The translations under genes were made by a program, and so were the position numbers. Shown piece by piece: positions 1 through 12,168 of a DNA stretch of 64,000 bases. The notes beneath the pieces are model-generated. The model was not told where the DNA came from. It saw only the letters and a list, made by a program, of their open reading frames with translations, and made no database searches. The DNA comes from Dasyornis broadbenti (lineage: Eukaryota; Chordata; Aves; Passeriformes; Dasyornithidae): assembly GCA_013397935.1 (NCBI GenBank), contig VZRN01004250.1, positions 324,569-388,568 of the forward strand. The letters run 5' to 3'. Each line of letters starts with the position of its first letter. Positions within the stretch are counted from its first letter, which is position 1.

Positions 1-86
1 CGGAGCCAGGTACCACACACACATCGCAGCTTCTCTGTGTTGTACCAGGTTTCTGAAATCCCTTTTAAAACAAACCGCGTTCTGCT
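1..86. other. Unassigned single-copy DNA at window edge
   Basis: No gene or repeat recognised. The stretch leads directly into the ACTC microsatellite. Confidence 0.5.
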
Positions 87-162
87 ACTCACTCACTCAC
101 TCACTCACTCACTCACTCACTCACTCACTCACTCACTCACTCACTCACTCACTCACTCACTC
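87..162. repeat. (ACTC)n microsatellite
   Basis: About 19 uninterrupted copies of the tetranucleotide ACTC over 76 bases. The run creates an artificial open frame encoding Leu-Thr-His-Ser repeats, which is a product of the repeat and not a gene. A pure run of this length is expected to vary in length between individuals. Confidence 0.97.
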
Positions 163-3100
163 CGCTCTTTGCTGCTTTCTCCTCACTCCCCTCTTCTCTT
201 TGCACAAAGTGCAGTTCTTAATTCTTTTTCTTTTACTCTCTGTAGCTAAGTCTACTTTTAAATTTTTTTTTCCATTTATTTTTTCTTTTCTTCTGCCTGT
301 TTAATCTCAACTCAGCCCCAGCGCTGGTGCAGCGTTACAACAGTTTTGTCATGTTGGCTGTCACCGTGCTGACAGCCCCGTGACAGCTGGCAGATGTATG
401 GATGATGGATGTTTTCTCCCTTGTGCAAGGACGACGGGATAAAAGTGCAAACAAACCGGGTAATAGATGGGAAAAGCAGAGCAGCGTTGATAAGGCTCGG
501 TCCCCACTCTGTGATGTATGGGAAAGCAAGCTGTGGGCAATTTGTTTCAGAGAAATGAGGGAGTCTTTGTAGAGAGGGACACAAGGAAAAGAAGAAAAAA
601 AAAAAAAAGAAAAAAAAAGGGAAGAAAAAGAGAGGAAAAAAAAAGAAATAATAATAAGGGAGGGGAATACCTAAAGCTCGTCTGTGTTGTGGCAACACCA
701 GCCTGTTGTTATGGCAATAGGCAAATCTCATTTCAAGGACAGGCTTGGGGTCCTTGGCATTCATTAGGGACCCCAGGAGGAGGTGTCTGGGATGGAAACA
801 TTGAGTTTGTCTTTGCTGTTTCTGCTGCTTCCCTCACCTCCCTGCTGTTATTGATGGGCCGTGGGTGTCCTCTGAAAGAGCTCCCAAATGGCTGCAGGGG
901 CTGGGGGCAGATAAACTTCTCAGGCCACTCACTGGCAGAGCTGAGAAGTTCACCCACGTGTCTTCATGTGGAGGGGCTGCTGCTCCCCAAAGCTGCGGTG
1001 GCTGCGAGCCAGGCTCAGCCCTGGAGGCTCCCACCCAAGGAGATCCGCTCCCATCCGTGCACGGCCCCAGCTCCTGCCTCCCCGGAGGGAAGGAGGAAGA
1101 TGCTGCAAGCAGGGCAGAGGTGGAGGTGATCCAGAGCAGAGGGTGGCATTCACCTCATCCCTGAGAGCTGGCAGTTCCAGGCCGGGCCACAGGGAATGCC
1201 AGGGGTGGGAGCTGTCAGGATGCTGTGCACAGCCCGCGGGCCTGGCTGCCAGAGAGGGGCAGCAATCCTTCAGCAAGCAGGCAAGGAAGGGGGAGGATGC
1301 TCATGTTACAGCTTGTGAGAATCCTTTAAAATGCAAGGAATGTCTTGCAGGGCTCCTGTATGGATCCTGGCTATTAATCCCTGTGTGCTGCAGCTGCCAG
1401 CACGGATGTGCAATGGATGTTGGTGCCCTCACACACCCGCTCACCGGCACCGATGTTTTCTGCGTGCCGACACCTCCCCTCACTTCCCTTCCACCTCTGC
1501 TTCTGTCACTGTCAGGGACTTCTTTAGGCTCGTAATAGTGATAATTTATTACAGCACACTTCCTACAGTGAGTAAATAAGTCTGTCTCCCTTAAACTCCC
1601 TGGGCAATTAGAAGAATGAAAGACTGTGCCACGTATTAGCATTTATTTTCTCCCAGCATTTATACAAGGCCATTTTCTCGCTGACAAATGTTGGGGCAAA
1701 TTGTTCCCGAGGAAGTCTGTCAGATGGAAAGGTGTTATGATTAAACTGTTGGTGTAAATTTAGATGACAATAAATCCTTTTATTGCATTAACTGGATTTA
1801 TTTCCTCGCAACCACCATTAAGGATTCGAAGAAACAATAATGAAGAGGTTGATTTTGCACCTGCTTAAGGGTAATTAATATGCACTCTAAAACCAGAGAG
1901 TCTGCCTTAAAAAAACCTCTCCAGTGATCTAGAGCCTGCTGATCAGGAGATGGGCCGGAATCAGCTGCATGTGTAGGGTAGCATTGCATTAACAAAAATC
2001 CTCGAGTGCAGCACTGACGTGGGGTTTTGGGAAGGTATCTGTTCAGACATGAGCTGGAGAGGCTGGATTCTGCAAACCCTTCCATGGACAAGCACTGCCT
2101 GCAGTGAGGAGCTCTGCCTTGTGCAAGAGGCCGGTGACTCAGTGGGGTTTAGGCAGTTTGAGTGTGCAGCAGTTTTATGTCCCTGGTGGAAAGGGTTTGT
2201 GTATTTCAAGAAAAAAAAAAAAAAAGTAGCTTTTTGTTTCAGTAAAATCTATCCATAATTATCCCTAGTACCAGCTTGGATAAAAGGAAATGACAATATT
2301 ATCTATCATTTAAAAAAAAAAAAAAAAAAAGATAAGGAGCAAACTGATAAAAGCCTAGAGCAAGGCTACAAGAATGGAAAGCCCTGTATGTCAAAAAGAT
2401 GCAAAAAATTTGTATTGCGAACGGTTATGATGAGCATAAAAGGATAAGATAAGGCTAAAATAGAGCTATCAAGATCAAAAATGTTTAGGCTGGTCATATT
2501 GTCAAGGGGAAGTTTAGATAAAGGTAAAGCTTTGGGATGTCATAACCCCCTGGGACAGGAGGTCTGGCTGGCTCAGATGCTCAGGGCAGGCTGTTCCAGA
2601 GTTCTGCTTTTGGAGGCTGTTGAGCATTTTGAGGCAAAAGCACTGGTTTCTACTTCTCTCCGAATTTTACAGGAAGTAGCTCATGATTTAAAATCCCGAA
2701 CTCATTTATTAAAGCAGTGAGTAGAGCTGTCAGACACCCAGGGCAGGCTCTCTTGTCTCAGCAGCAGCAGCTGCTCCTTCCCTCCTCACTCCCTGCCTGC
2801 CAGGACTGGGAAGCTGTGACACATTGCTTTTTTTTCCTTTTTAAAGATTTCTCACCCAGATGCAAAAAAACCCTTTTTCCTTTAACCCTGACCATTTTCA
2901 CAGGTGCATTTCTGCACTGTTCCACTCCCACCACTGCCTTCTGTAAAATGGTTGCAAGTTAATTAATTTGGCACAGAAGTTTTCTGTGGAGCAATGTGGC
3001 TCCTGCTGTGGTTTGACAAGGCTACCTGAGGCCAACGTGGTAAATTTTTTTTCATCCATTAGCAGATTATGAGGATGATGCACCGTGCTGCTGCCTGGCA

Positions 3101-4039
3101 TCGTGGAGGGATGGAGAGCAGGAGATGGTTGTTAACTTAAGAGGGTGAGGAACCATCTCTAATCCCGCTGATGGGGCAGACAGGGCTGCCAGTAACATCT
3201 GACTTGTGCACAAATGGGTGTTTCTATTAACACCAACTATTCAGTTAAAAAAAAAAAAAACAAACAAACCCGGCAGAAGATCTCTTTAGGTTTTCCATAC
3301 ACACCCTTTTCTTATCTTCTTTTTGTTTCTGATTCTCATTTTCTCTTCCTGGGATTCCCTGTATTTTTTATTTATCCCAGCTCCATAAAAACAGCACAAA
3401 ATGTTAGAATCACCATGGGCTGCATAGGTGCTTGATCCATGTGCTCCCTTCCCTCCTCCCATGCATCCTGGCCCCTCTGTTGAGACCAAGAGAGGATTTT
3501 TAGCTCGTTCTGCATTGACCCCTCATCATTACTTTAATAAAAATTATTAATAATATAAATCATAAATGATTTACAATAGTTAAATATAGAGTATTCTAGT
3601 TCTGTGCAGCTATTCTGTGCCTTTCCTACAAAAAGCAGGATTCAACCTCTTTATGTGTAAAATGATGGTGAGCCATAACCAGCTTATAATATTGCTGCAT
3701 TATACCGTAGTTATAGTCCTGATCACCACAGCTTTTATCAGTTTTACTGGGTGGGTTTCATTCCTACCATAAAAAAACACAGTAATTTTTAATAGTGGTA
3801 GGTGGAGGCAGAGAAATATGAGTCATAAAACACTTCTGATAGACTTGGCTACACAAAACTGGCACTCAAGTCTTCCTTGCCTGTCTTGTGGAGGAATTAA
3901 ATTCTCCATTTCTCTATGGTTTTGGTGATCTCTCCTCTATGTTTGGTTGCTCAGAGATGTTGGCAGCCAAGGGCTTTCTGGGCACCCCTAAAATTGGGGT
4001 GTGCTTTGGACCAGGGAGGCACTTCTGAAGCAAAACTCT
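163..4039. other. Non-coding DNA with A-rich tracts and AT-rich patches
   Basis: No gene recognised; short open frames on both strands lack any known domain. A purine-only A-rich tract lies at about 581-660. Homopolymer A runs lie near 2210-2226, 2311-2330 and 3246-3260. The stretch 1500-1900 is AT-rich with many TAAT/ATTA cores and reads like slowly evolving non-coding DNA, but conservation cannot be tested here. A small AT-only palindromic patch (about 3540-3580) precedes a further unassigned stretch. Confidence 0.5.
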
Positions 4040-4122
4040 TGGCTATTTCCACTTACAGGGCTTGGAATTAGATGATCTCTAAGGTCTCTTCCAACCCAAA
4101 CCATTCTGTGATTCTGTGATTT
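4040..4122 (+). mobile_element. CR1 LINE 3' end, strongly 5'-truncated
   Basis: The terminal part of a CR1 retrotransposon is recognisable from 'gatgatctctaaggtctc', followed by 'ccaacccaaaccattctgtg' and a duplicated ATTCTGTG-type octamer at the end. CR1 is the dominant LINE of birds. It typically leaves short 5'-truncated copies with this 8-base tail in place of poly-A. Only about 80 bases remain, so there is no coding capacity. The left boundary is uncertain because the upstream sequence is degraded. Confidence 0.9.
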
Positions 4123-7100
4123 TGGTTTGCTTTCACATCTCTGAGTGTCTGACCTAAATTCCTTTAAAACCAAGTGAAATGGAAAATGTTCCTCGGGCAC
4201 GTGACTGCAGCCACCAAGGGACATTTACAGCATGGGACTCATCTGGGGGAAAAATCCTCTGAGCTGTGGCTGGTGTGGGGCCTTTGGGAGCCTGGCTGTG
4301 CAGCTCCTCTCCTCCTGGTCTGCGTTCCCTGGCAATGCAAACCTGGCCCTTTGGGGTGGGGACACCGCCTCCTGAGCTTGCACCAGGACGGGAGCCTGAG
4401 GGGGCCATCCTGTTGGCTCTGGGAGCAGCTCATGCCCTGATTTGGTGCATTTTGGGGCCCAGGACCCACTCCAAGGGACATTTTTGGCCAGCAGATGTTT
4501 ACAGCTCTCTGCTGCGGGCTGGTTTAGAGCTCACTCCTGCTTGGCTGACAGGGAGCTTTCCCAGCAGGGAGGAAAGCGGCATCGGAGCCAACTGCAGCCA
4601 CCAAGCACAGGCACGGCCTCTGCCAGGCTTGTGGCACCTTCTGCAAAGTTTGGCTCAACCATTCCTGGCTCCTGTAGAAGTTTTGGGGTGGTTCTGTGCT
4701 GCTCCCCCCTGGCTGTGCAGACAGACACACTCCCTCCAACACTCCCTTCCCTTCCTTCCCACCCGGAGCGATCCAAGGATGCTTGGAGAGCGTTGTTGGT
4801 GAAGACCCTGCAGCAATGAGGCTCCAGTTTGGGGGAACTTCTGTGCATTTAATTAAGAAATGCTGCTCATACAGAACTGACTGCACCAACCTAATTTACC
4901 GCCGTGGCTGTCTGTCTGTCCAGCCTTTTGTCTCTCTCTGCATCCTACACAACTCCATTGGATCTTATTACCCCAGCTAGGTAGATTCTTGCTTGGCTGA
5001 GCCGAGATCAAAAAGTAATTTTTCTTTTTGCAACAGCTGATTAGAAATTCATTTATTTTCACATTAGACATTTGACCAATATCTCCTTCCCGCCCCCAAC
5101 TCCAGCAATTTAGCTCCATTTGTGTAGTCTGCATAATGGAAGACAGTGAGCCTGTTAGAGAAACGTGGCCCAGGGCAAAAATTAAATGCAGAATCATGTA
5201 TCAGAAATGAGATGTATTTACTATTGTTTTTGAAAATTAATGGTGCATTTTTAGTTTTTATAATGTAATTTAATGATGCAATTCATCTAATAAAAACCCA
5301 CATTTTAACTCAGTCCTACAGACCTACTGGGGCAGGACAAAATGTACCTTTCAGATGTAAGATTTTTAAAAAACCCTTTGGGCTCTTTATTTTTTTGCAT
5401 GCAGAAAAAAAAAAAAAAAGAGAAACTCTTTGCGTGCTTTGGCAAACAGCTGGGGTATCAGCAGGAGCCCAATAAAAAGGACATTTTTCTTTCTAAATAT
5501 TGGTGTTTGTGCAGCATACAATAATATTATAAATGCAGCAGTGGGTTTGAAGTACAATGCTGCAGCTGATTATAGAAAACCATATGGTGCTGGCATGTTA
5601 AACTGATACAGATTGAACACGGGCTGGAGCTTTAAATGCCACGGCCCAGAGATTGTGCTAAACTAGAATAAATACACTATGCAGTGTCAATATAGGGAGC
5701 TGTCACTTTCTGCAGCAAGAGGCAAACTGTGTCAAAATTACATGAACTGATTGAAGACAAACCCGCAGAAGTCAGCACTGAGCACATGCTCCGTCCCAGG
5801 AGCGGCTCTGGGTGGGGCAAAAGTCCTTGCCCACTTTTCAGAGAATTATTTGATTTCCGCAAGTCTGGCTCAAAGGCTGGGGGAGCCCCGGGTGCCCTGG
5901 CTGGGAGTTTCACTGGCAGGCACTGACTGCAAAAGCACAGGTTCTGCTTCAGCCCTGTTGAAGGGAAATGCCCACACCTCTGGTTTTGTGTGTGTTTATA
6001 ACATTAAAGCCTCCTTATTGTTTTGTATCACGTTTTTCATCTGATTTGCAGGGTTTTTGGATTACATTTGCTTTTGTGAAGTGAGCAATTTGCCATGGAT
6101 TTTAAAACCTCCTGAAAGTCCTGTTCTGTTATTGGGACGAGCCAGGTAAAGGGGTGCTCCTTGCTCCCTCCACTCAGCCTGTTCTGGGCTCAGGGTGATC
6201 CTGAAAGCAGAGCTGACCAGGACACAGAAAGGTGTGGTTTTGCCTTAATCACTGAGCAGGAGGGGCAGCGAGCACTGAGGCTGACTTTTTCATTGGGAAT
6301 AGAGATTTATAGTCATCCTCAGCTGATCAGGATAATTCCCTCTTGTTTTATGAAAGGTGCCCCTAGAAAGTGCATTTAGGCTGGATTTCCACCTTTAAAA
6401 TATGCCTTTCTCTGCTTTTGCAAAACCTTCTTTTACAGATAAAACTTGAAGTTGTAGCTAAACCTATACTAATCCTGTTTCAAGATAACCTCCTTCCTAC
6501 AAATATTAAAAATGTACACTTACCAGAAGGAGTTAAACTTAAGTGCATCCAGCCTACCAATCTGACACTGAAGCAGACTCTGGTACAAAGCTGCAGAAGG
6601 AGGAGAAGTCTATTCATTTGTGGGTGAATTAAACATCCATTTCTCTTTGTTTCCTGGCTCTGGTGCATGATTTCCCAGAGGGCACGAGGAGACAGCTCCC
6701 GTGACGAGAACGAGGGGAGCGCTCTCATAAACCCTGGCACGATGCTCTGTGGGCGATGCCCTTTGCTGTTTCTGGGAGGTTCAGTAAAAGGAAATGTGAA
6801 CTGGTTTGGGTCAGACAAGGACCCCACTGCTCAAGTTGCTGGTCATTTTGTAGGCACAGAGATTAAATTCTCTGGGTGGGTCAGTGTTTGGGCAGCTTTC
6901 ACTGAATCCCAGGAGAAGCTGCTTTTCTCCTTCCCTCTTTTGGCCCATCTCTGCTCTCACATGTTGTTTAGTCCCAGTTTTGGACCCTGTGGATGGATTT
7001 TGACCTGTCCCAGCCAACACATCCACACTCCTGCCCTCCCCAGCCAGCCTTGAGCACACAGTCTCTGCTCAAGAGAGCCATAAGATGCAACCCCGGGGAG

Positions 7101-8127
7101 GGGAGCATGGCAGGAGCAAACCCTAAAGCCGAAGTTCCAGCCATCCACGAGGTTGCTGGTGACTGATTCCATGCTGAAGCTCAGCCTACAGTCCAGAGAG
7201 CGAAGTGTGAGGACCACGGAGCCTTTTCAACACTACCAGTGTGTTTGAGCAGTGACAGAGGTGGAAACATTTGTCCTTGTGCAAATAAGCTAAACGATAC
7301 AGAGAAACCTGCCCCTGTGACAAAGTCTACAGATTATTTTTAATTTTTAATCTTATTTTTTAATGGAGCTGGCTGGCAACTTTTTGACCACTGTCTTATC
7401 TATAGCTTTACTCCCTGTAGCTGGGTTAATCCCAGCACTGGATTTCCAGCTGGACAAGAAGCTGGTTCCTGCAGCACTGGTGTCCTGTGATGTTTGGTGG
7501 CTTTAGAGCACCTGAGCTTCACTCTGCCTCCTCAACTGTAGGTGCCAGATGCAGCTGGGACTAATCCAGTCTTGGCTACCTAGCAGCAGAGCCCAGGCTC
7601 TGAAAACTTTATGCATATTGTGGATTTTTTTTGTCACCTGTATTGGATTTAAAATCTAGTGAGACAGAGTCTGATTTGCTGTGGCAAATCCTATGTAGTG
7701 ATTGATACTGGGAAATCAGTGGCGCTAACAAACTTAAGCTGGGAATAACACTTGTGTTGTACAGCTGGATGGTCCCTGGCTCAAAGAGGCTGCAGGGTAG
7801 GTGATGTGCAATAGTTGAAGTAAGGAATATCTTGGGTTGATCTATTCAATAACGAGGTGGATCACTGTTTGTGTCTGACCTCTAGGTGGTTTTTTTATGT
7901 TGTGAAAGAAACTAAAAAGAGTTTATTGAGTGTTAGAAATTTTTGCTGCTGTGGCGTGGGGTAGGGTTTAGCAAATAAAACTGCTCAGGACAGAAATCCA
8001 AAAGGGAGCAGGCTGGAGTCAGAGGAATGTTACACAGAGAGGGAGTTACTCACCTGGGGAAACAGAGGGGGATGATAAAACAAACACATTTCTTACAGCT
8101 AAAAAAATTCATTGACTTTTACCACGG
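4123..8127. other. Non-coding single-copy DNA
   Basis: No gene, RNA or recognisable transposon identified. The segment has a poly-A run near 5405-5420. An AT-rich patch at about 5030-5300 has repeated TAAT-type cores. Open frames such as those at 4266-4802 and 6480-6827 are short, cysteine/proline-rich translations of GC-rich DNA, match no known domain, and are judged accidental. Confidence 0.5.
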
Positions 8128-8615
8128 TGTCCTGCTTTCAGGGGGGAGAGAGCCAATTTCCTATGTAGAATCTGGTGTAGTGCTGGGTTTTGGATTCAGG
8201 ATGAGAACAGTGTTGATGGCTCTGGTGTTGCTGAGTGGTGCTTGCACTAAGTCAAGGACTTTTTAGCATCTCGTGCTGCCCTGACAGTAAGGGGACACCA
8301 GCGGGGCAGGTGGCCCCAACTGGCCACAGTGGCTTCATGGTCAGTCTATAAACTGGGGCGAGCTGGCCAGGGGGCCGCAGCCACAGCTCAGGGACTGTCT
8401 GGACATCAGTCAGGGAGGGGTGAGCAATGGCACTGTGCAGCACTTGTTTGTATATTCTTTTATAATTATTATTATTTTCTCTTCCTTGTCCTATTAAGCT
8501 GTCTTTGTCTCTAACCACAAGTTTTAGCTTTATTCTGATTCTCTCCCCCATCCCACTGGGAGGAGTGAGGAGCAGCAGTGGGGTGTTTTGCTGCCTGCCC
8601 AGTTAAACCACGACA
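8128..8615 (+). mobile_element. Solo LTR of an avian ERVL-type endogenous retrovirus
   Basis: The element begins TGTCCTGCTTTCAG and ends AGTTAAACCACGACA, so it has the TG...CA termini of an LTR. It matches the general plan of a common bird LTR family. This includes a 'cactaagtcaaggact' block, a TATA box TATAAACTGGGG at 8347-8358, a degenerate polyadenylation region 'ctattaagctgtcttt', and the segment 'ctctcccccatcccactggg' near the end. Length is 488 bases. Promoter order (TATA, poly-A region, CACGACA end) sets it on the plus strand. No internal viral sequence flanks it, so it is a solo LTR left by recombination between two LTRs. The five bases on each side (CACGG and TGATG) do not match, so no target-site duplication is visible. 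Family name is from memory of the consensus, not a search. Confidence 0.9.
8347..8352 (+). promoter_or_regulatory. TATA box of the ERVL-type LTR
   Basis: TATAAA followed by CTGGGG, at the position where this LTR family carries its promoter. Marks the U3 part of the LTR and its orientation. Current activity is unknown. Confidence 0.6.
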
Positions 8616-11600
8616 TGATGTGTAGAAACAGACTTTACAAGATATTAAAAAAAAAAATTTAAAAGTTAAGCTAAATTCCTGGAGGTCTCATTAGTTGGTT
8701 CAGGCTGTTTATCAATAATTTGGCACTGGGTTTCCAAAAAAGCACAGCATAATTTTTCGACGAGAAGCCCAAGTGTCTGGGAGATGATGTTCTGGTGTGA
8801 ATTAGGCTGCGGAGCGGCTCTCAGCTGTCCCTGTCAGCACTTCCACAGATGCCATCACGCGCAGTAAATGCTGCGGCTGCAGCTATTTAGGTTCACTGTG
8901 GTGGTGGTTTTGGGGAAAGCACCACAAATTAACAGCTCAAGGAAACCTGGGAGTCCTCTGTGAATGGGTTGCAGCCCAGATGAACTGGTCGCAAGTCAAG
9001 CACCTGAGGGTCGCCTTTGGTTTCTGAAAAATCTCCTTTCTTGTTATCCAGGGCTCAAGACTTCAGATCCCAGATTCCAGTCAGTTTTCCTGGCTCTGAG
9101 CTCCTTTTGCTGAGCCCCGGCACAGCTTTGCTCTCACCTGTGTCTCCCCAGAGTGCTGGGGGCATCTACATGCCCCAGGGTGAGATCTGGGGTGATTCCT
9201 GCAGAGTGGGCTCAGCAACCACCCATTCCCTGCTCTGCTCTGTGTGTCTGGGCTTCCCTTCCTCCAGAAGTTTTTCCAGGTTCTCAAGACTACTCTGTCC
9301 TTGTTTTTGTTTTGCTTTGTTTTAAAATGTCCTTCCCGTAGATCTGTTTTGAAGGCAGTGAAGGCAGCTGGTGCCTCATCTGGGAGAGCTGGAGCCCACT
9401 GGAGCCCGCTTTGGATGGAGTAAGAGAATTCCTGGCCACCAGCACCTACTGCAACCTCTGCTGCACCCTGCAGATGGTACTGTTTGACCACTTTGCAGCA
9501 CCCACTGCAGATTTAAGGGGAATTTTATAATCCAGCGCAGGCACATGCACGGAGCCAACAGCACCACAGCGCTGCCCGCTGCTGGTGGGTACAAGGGCAA
9601 AAATTGTGTCTTACCCACGGGATGCTCAATTTTTGAGAGGTTTTGGGAAGGTCAGGCACCTGGGATGGTGCCAGCACGCTGTGTAAGAGGGAGTTTTAGG
9701 TACAACCCTCAGCAGGGGATGTCCAGCGCTAATGTAGGCACCTGAGGTGCTGGGCAGGAACTTTACCCTGAGGGAATTTCATAGTTTTTCTGGGTGTATG
9801 GCCAGAGTTTTTGTGGGATTTAATCAACTCCTCAGCTGAAGCTGCAGTGCTGCTGGGCTGGAGAAAAGCAGCTCTGGGCATTCAGGGTGTGATGTTGGTT
9901 TCTTCGGAGCCAGAAGGCTGAGGGAGGGTGGGGAACTGATTTGATGCTGCTGGTTAGGATTTTGTGACATGAAACTCGGTTTGCTTGTCCACCAGCCTGT
10001 ATTAGAGACACTGTGCTAGCCCTGGGGTCATTCCTGCCTTACAAAGCTGTGGGAGGAACACCTTTTCTAGGCTTGAACACATTTACAGCCACCCCAGCAG
10101 CCTGAGGCGTCCTCTGCAGTTTTCCTCTGCTCTGGGCACGTTGCTGTTCAGAGCCAGTGAGGCTCAGCTCACTGCTGGGAGACGCTGGGCTGAGCTTTCC
10201 CTTTCCTCTGCACATATCTGCATTCCAGCCCCGAAATCCCAGTGCCTCTTTAAAGTCAATGAGGTGGGAAAGCACCTCTCTTTCACCTTTTCCCTTCGGG
10301 CCCGGCCTGCAGTGCTCCTCCAGCCCTGAGCAGAGGGCAGCTGTTCAAAGCTGAATTTAGCGGTGACCTGGAGAAGGAGGTGTTTGTCCTTCCCATGAGG
10401 TGCCCTCTCAGCTGTCACACCCTCGATGCTCCCAGGGCGCCCCACACCACCCTGCTGCCATTTGTTACTCAGGGTGAAAGCAAACCTGGTGCAGACCCCA
10501 GCCCAGCCCTGATTCCAGCTGGCTCACCCCATGTGGGAGCACAGTGTGCAGCCCACGTGTGCCCCATGTGCGCACAGGGAGGGCTCTGGAGGAAGGGCCA
10601 GGAACAGGCACCCCTGGATGTGGCTGGAGTTCATCTGGCTTTTGATTTCCTCACAGGCTCGGTTGTGGATGAGGTGTCAAGAGCTTTGAACTTCCCAGGC
10701 TCTGGAGGCTTTGGGTCTTGGTTTGCAGCTCCTCTCGTTTGGTGTAAGGGCTGTGCCATGCGCCCTCTCCCATGTGAATCACTCCCATATGGAGCAACAC
10801 AGGAATTCTGGCTGGATTCAGAGGCATCTTCTCGTAGACCTATTGCTGCATCTGTCCTGTTGCCAGGCAGTTCATGTTTAAGCTTTCATCAGATCAATTT
10901 TCTTCCTTTGAAAGGCAAGTAGCTGGTTAACCTGTGTGCGAGGGAAATGGAAAAAAACGGAAAACACTGCTCTGCCTCTCCCCAATGTGCTGTGCAGGTG
11001 TAAAGGGGCTTAGGAAAAGTGATAAAAGCAATTAGTCACGTGTGGGGTTGAAGGAGGAACAGCATCCAGCTCAGGGCGTTGTCTGGGCTTGCTGTGAGCC
11101 TGTTCAGGGCAGTTGTTGGATGGCGTTTTGTGAAGGATGGGCAGGCAAGCAAATGTTGTACTGAGTAAACTTTACAGGTTTTAGAGCCTCGTGTCTCCTA
11201 TATGAGCTTCTCATCCCCATCCCGCTGCAAGGAGGTGAAGGAAGGGTGGAGAAATGAAGATTTATCTTTATGCCCATGGGAAGTAGCTGGGTCCCAGCTC
11301 TGGGGAGAGAAGTCTGGAAGCAGGACAGGGCTCTGAAGATGGGTTCCCCTCCATCCCTGCTCCTGCAGCAGCTGCCACTTTGTGTCCACAGCTCCAGAGC
11401 CCTCCTGGCTCTCAATTTCTCTTCCCTGACCACTCGCTGCTTGGAAAATCTCCATGGAACACAGCAGCTCAAAGACAGCAGCGACACCAGATAAATCATT
11501 CCTCCCCCACTTCTCCCCCTTCCCCAAATGGCTAAAGTGTCTTTATTATTTAAAGAAAAAAAAAACCCACACAAAAATAGCTGGACCGAGAGAGACAGTC

Positions 11601-11752
11601 ACAAAGCAAAGGAAAAAGGAGAAGTTTAGGCAGCCAGCCACAAATAAGCACCATCAATCATGGTGCAGTCAAAAATGTACATGTGTTGGTACCTGCTAGT
11701 TATTGGCAGTGCTCAAGGAGTCTCCTGAGTGCAATCTTCAGGGCTCCTTAGA
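8616..11752. other. Non-coding single-copy DNA
   Basis: No gene or mobile element recognised. The region is moderately GC-rich, with several 60-180 codon open frames on both strands (for example 10380-10922). None shows a domain, and overlapping frames on the opposite strand are equally long, as expected for chance frames in GC-rich DNA. Confidence 0.5.
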
Positions 11753-11777
11753 TAAATAAATAAATAAATAAATAAAA
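11753..11777. repeat. (AAAT)n microsatellite
   Basis: About six copies of AAAT/ATAA immediately outside the left arm of the inverted repeat. It may be where the right-hand homology becomes hard to follow. Confidence 0.85.
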
Positions 11778-11878
11778 TTCCGTGTTCCTCTGAAAAACTG
11801 CTTGTCAGCACCAGAATGGCAGGTGCATTAACTCCCTAAGAACCAGATCATGCCCTGCATGGCAAAAAAATGCAAACA

Positions 11879-12168
11879 CAGAGAAATAAGGTGTCAGTCA
11901 ACTCCTGCATCCTCTCAAGTTGTTTTGATGGGAAGTATTTTGAAACATAAATACAGCCCGTTGTATAAATGAGTTCAGGAAAAAAGAGAGATAATGTTAT
12001 ATACATGTTCTAGTTGTCCTATTTATATGTTTACCTCAAATTTACACCTGTCTGACAGAGGATTTGCTTTTTTTTTCTTCATACTCCACAAGGATAGCTG
12101 AAAAGTTTAGATTTATTTATCTTCCTCTCCCTCCCACAACTCTCCCAAGCCTTGGCAAACGCTATCCC
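11879..12168 (+). repeat. Left arm of a 290-base inverted repeat
   Basis: This segment is the reverse complement of 13149-13439. Shared landmarks include CAGAGAAATA at the outer edge, 'aaatgagttcagg', 'gtctgacagaggatttgctt', 'gctgaaaagtttagattt', 'atttatcttcctctcc' and 'cccaagccttggcaaa' at the inner edge. By-eye alignment gives about 30 differences, mostly transitions and single-base gaps, over 290 columns, or roughly 90% identity. The inner boundary is sharp after GCTATCCC, beyond which the sequences are unrelated. No family is recognised and no reading frame is preserved between arms. It could be two opposed copies of an unnamed repeat, or an inverted local duplication. Confidence 0.93.

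Noticed and set aside
37..249. Open frame rich in Leu-Thr-His-Ser repeats
   Set aside because: Direct translation of the ACTC microsatellite.
2331..2480. Repeated GATAA and AAGGCTA words suggesting a tandem repeat
   Set aside because: No consistent unit length on alignment; just AT-rich sequence.
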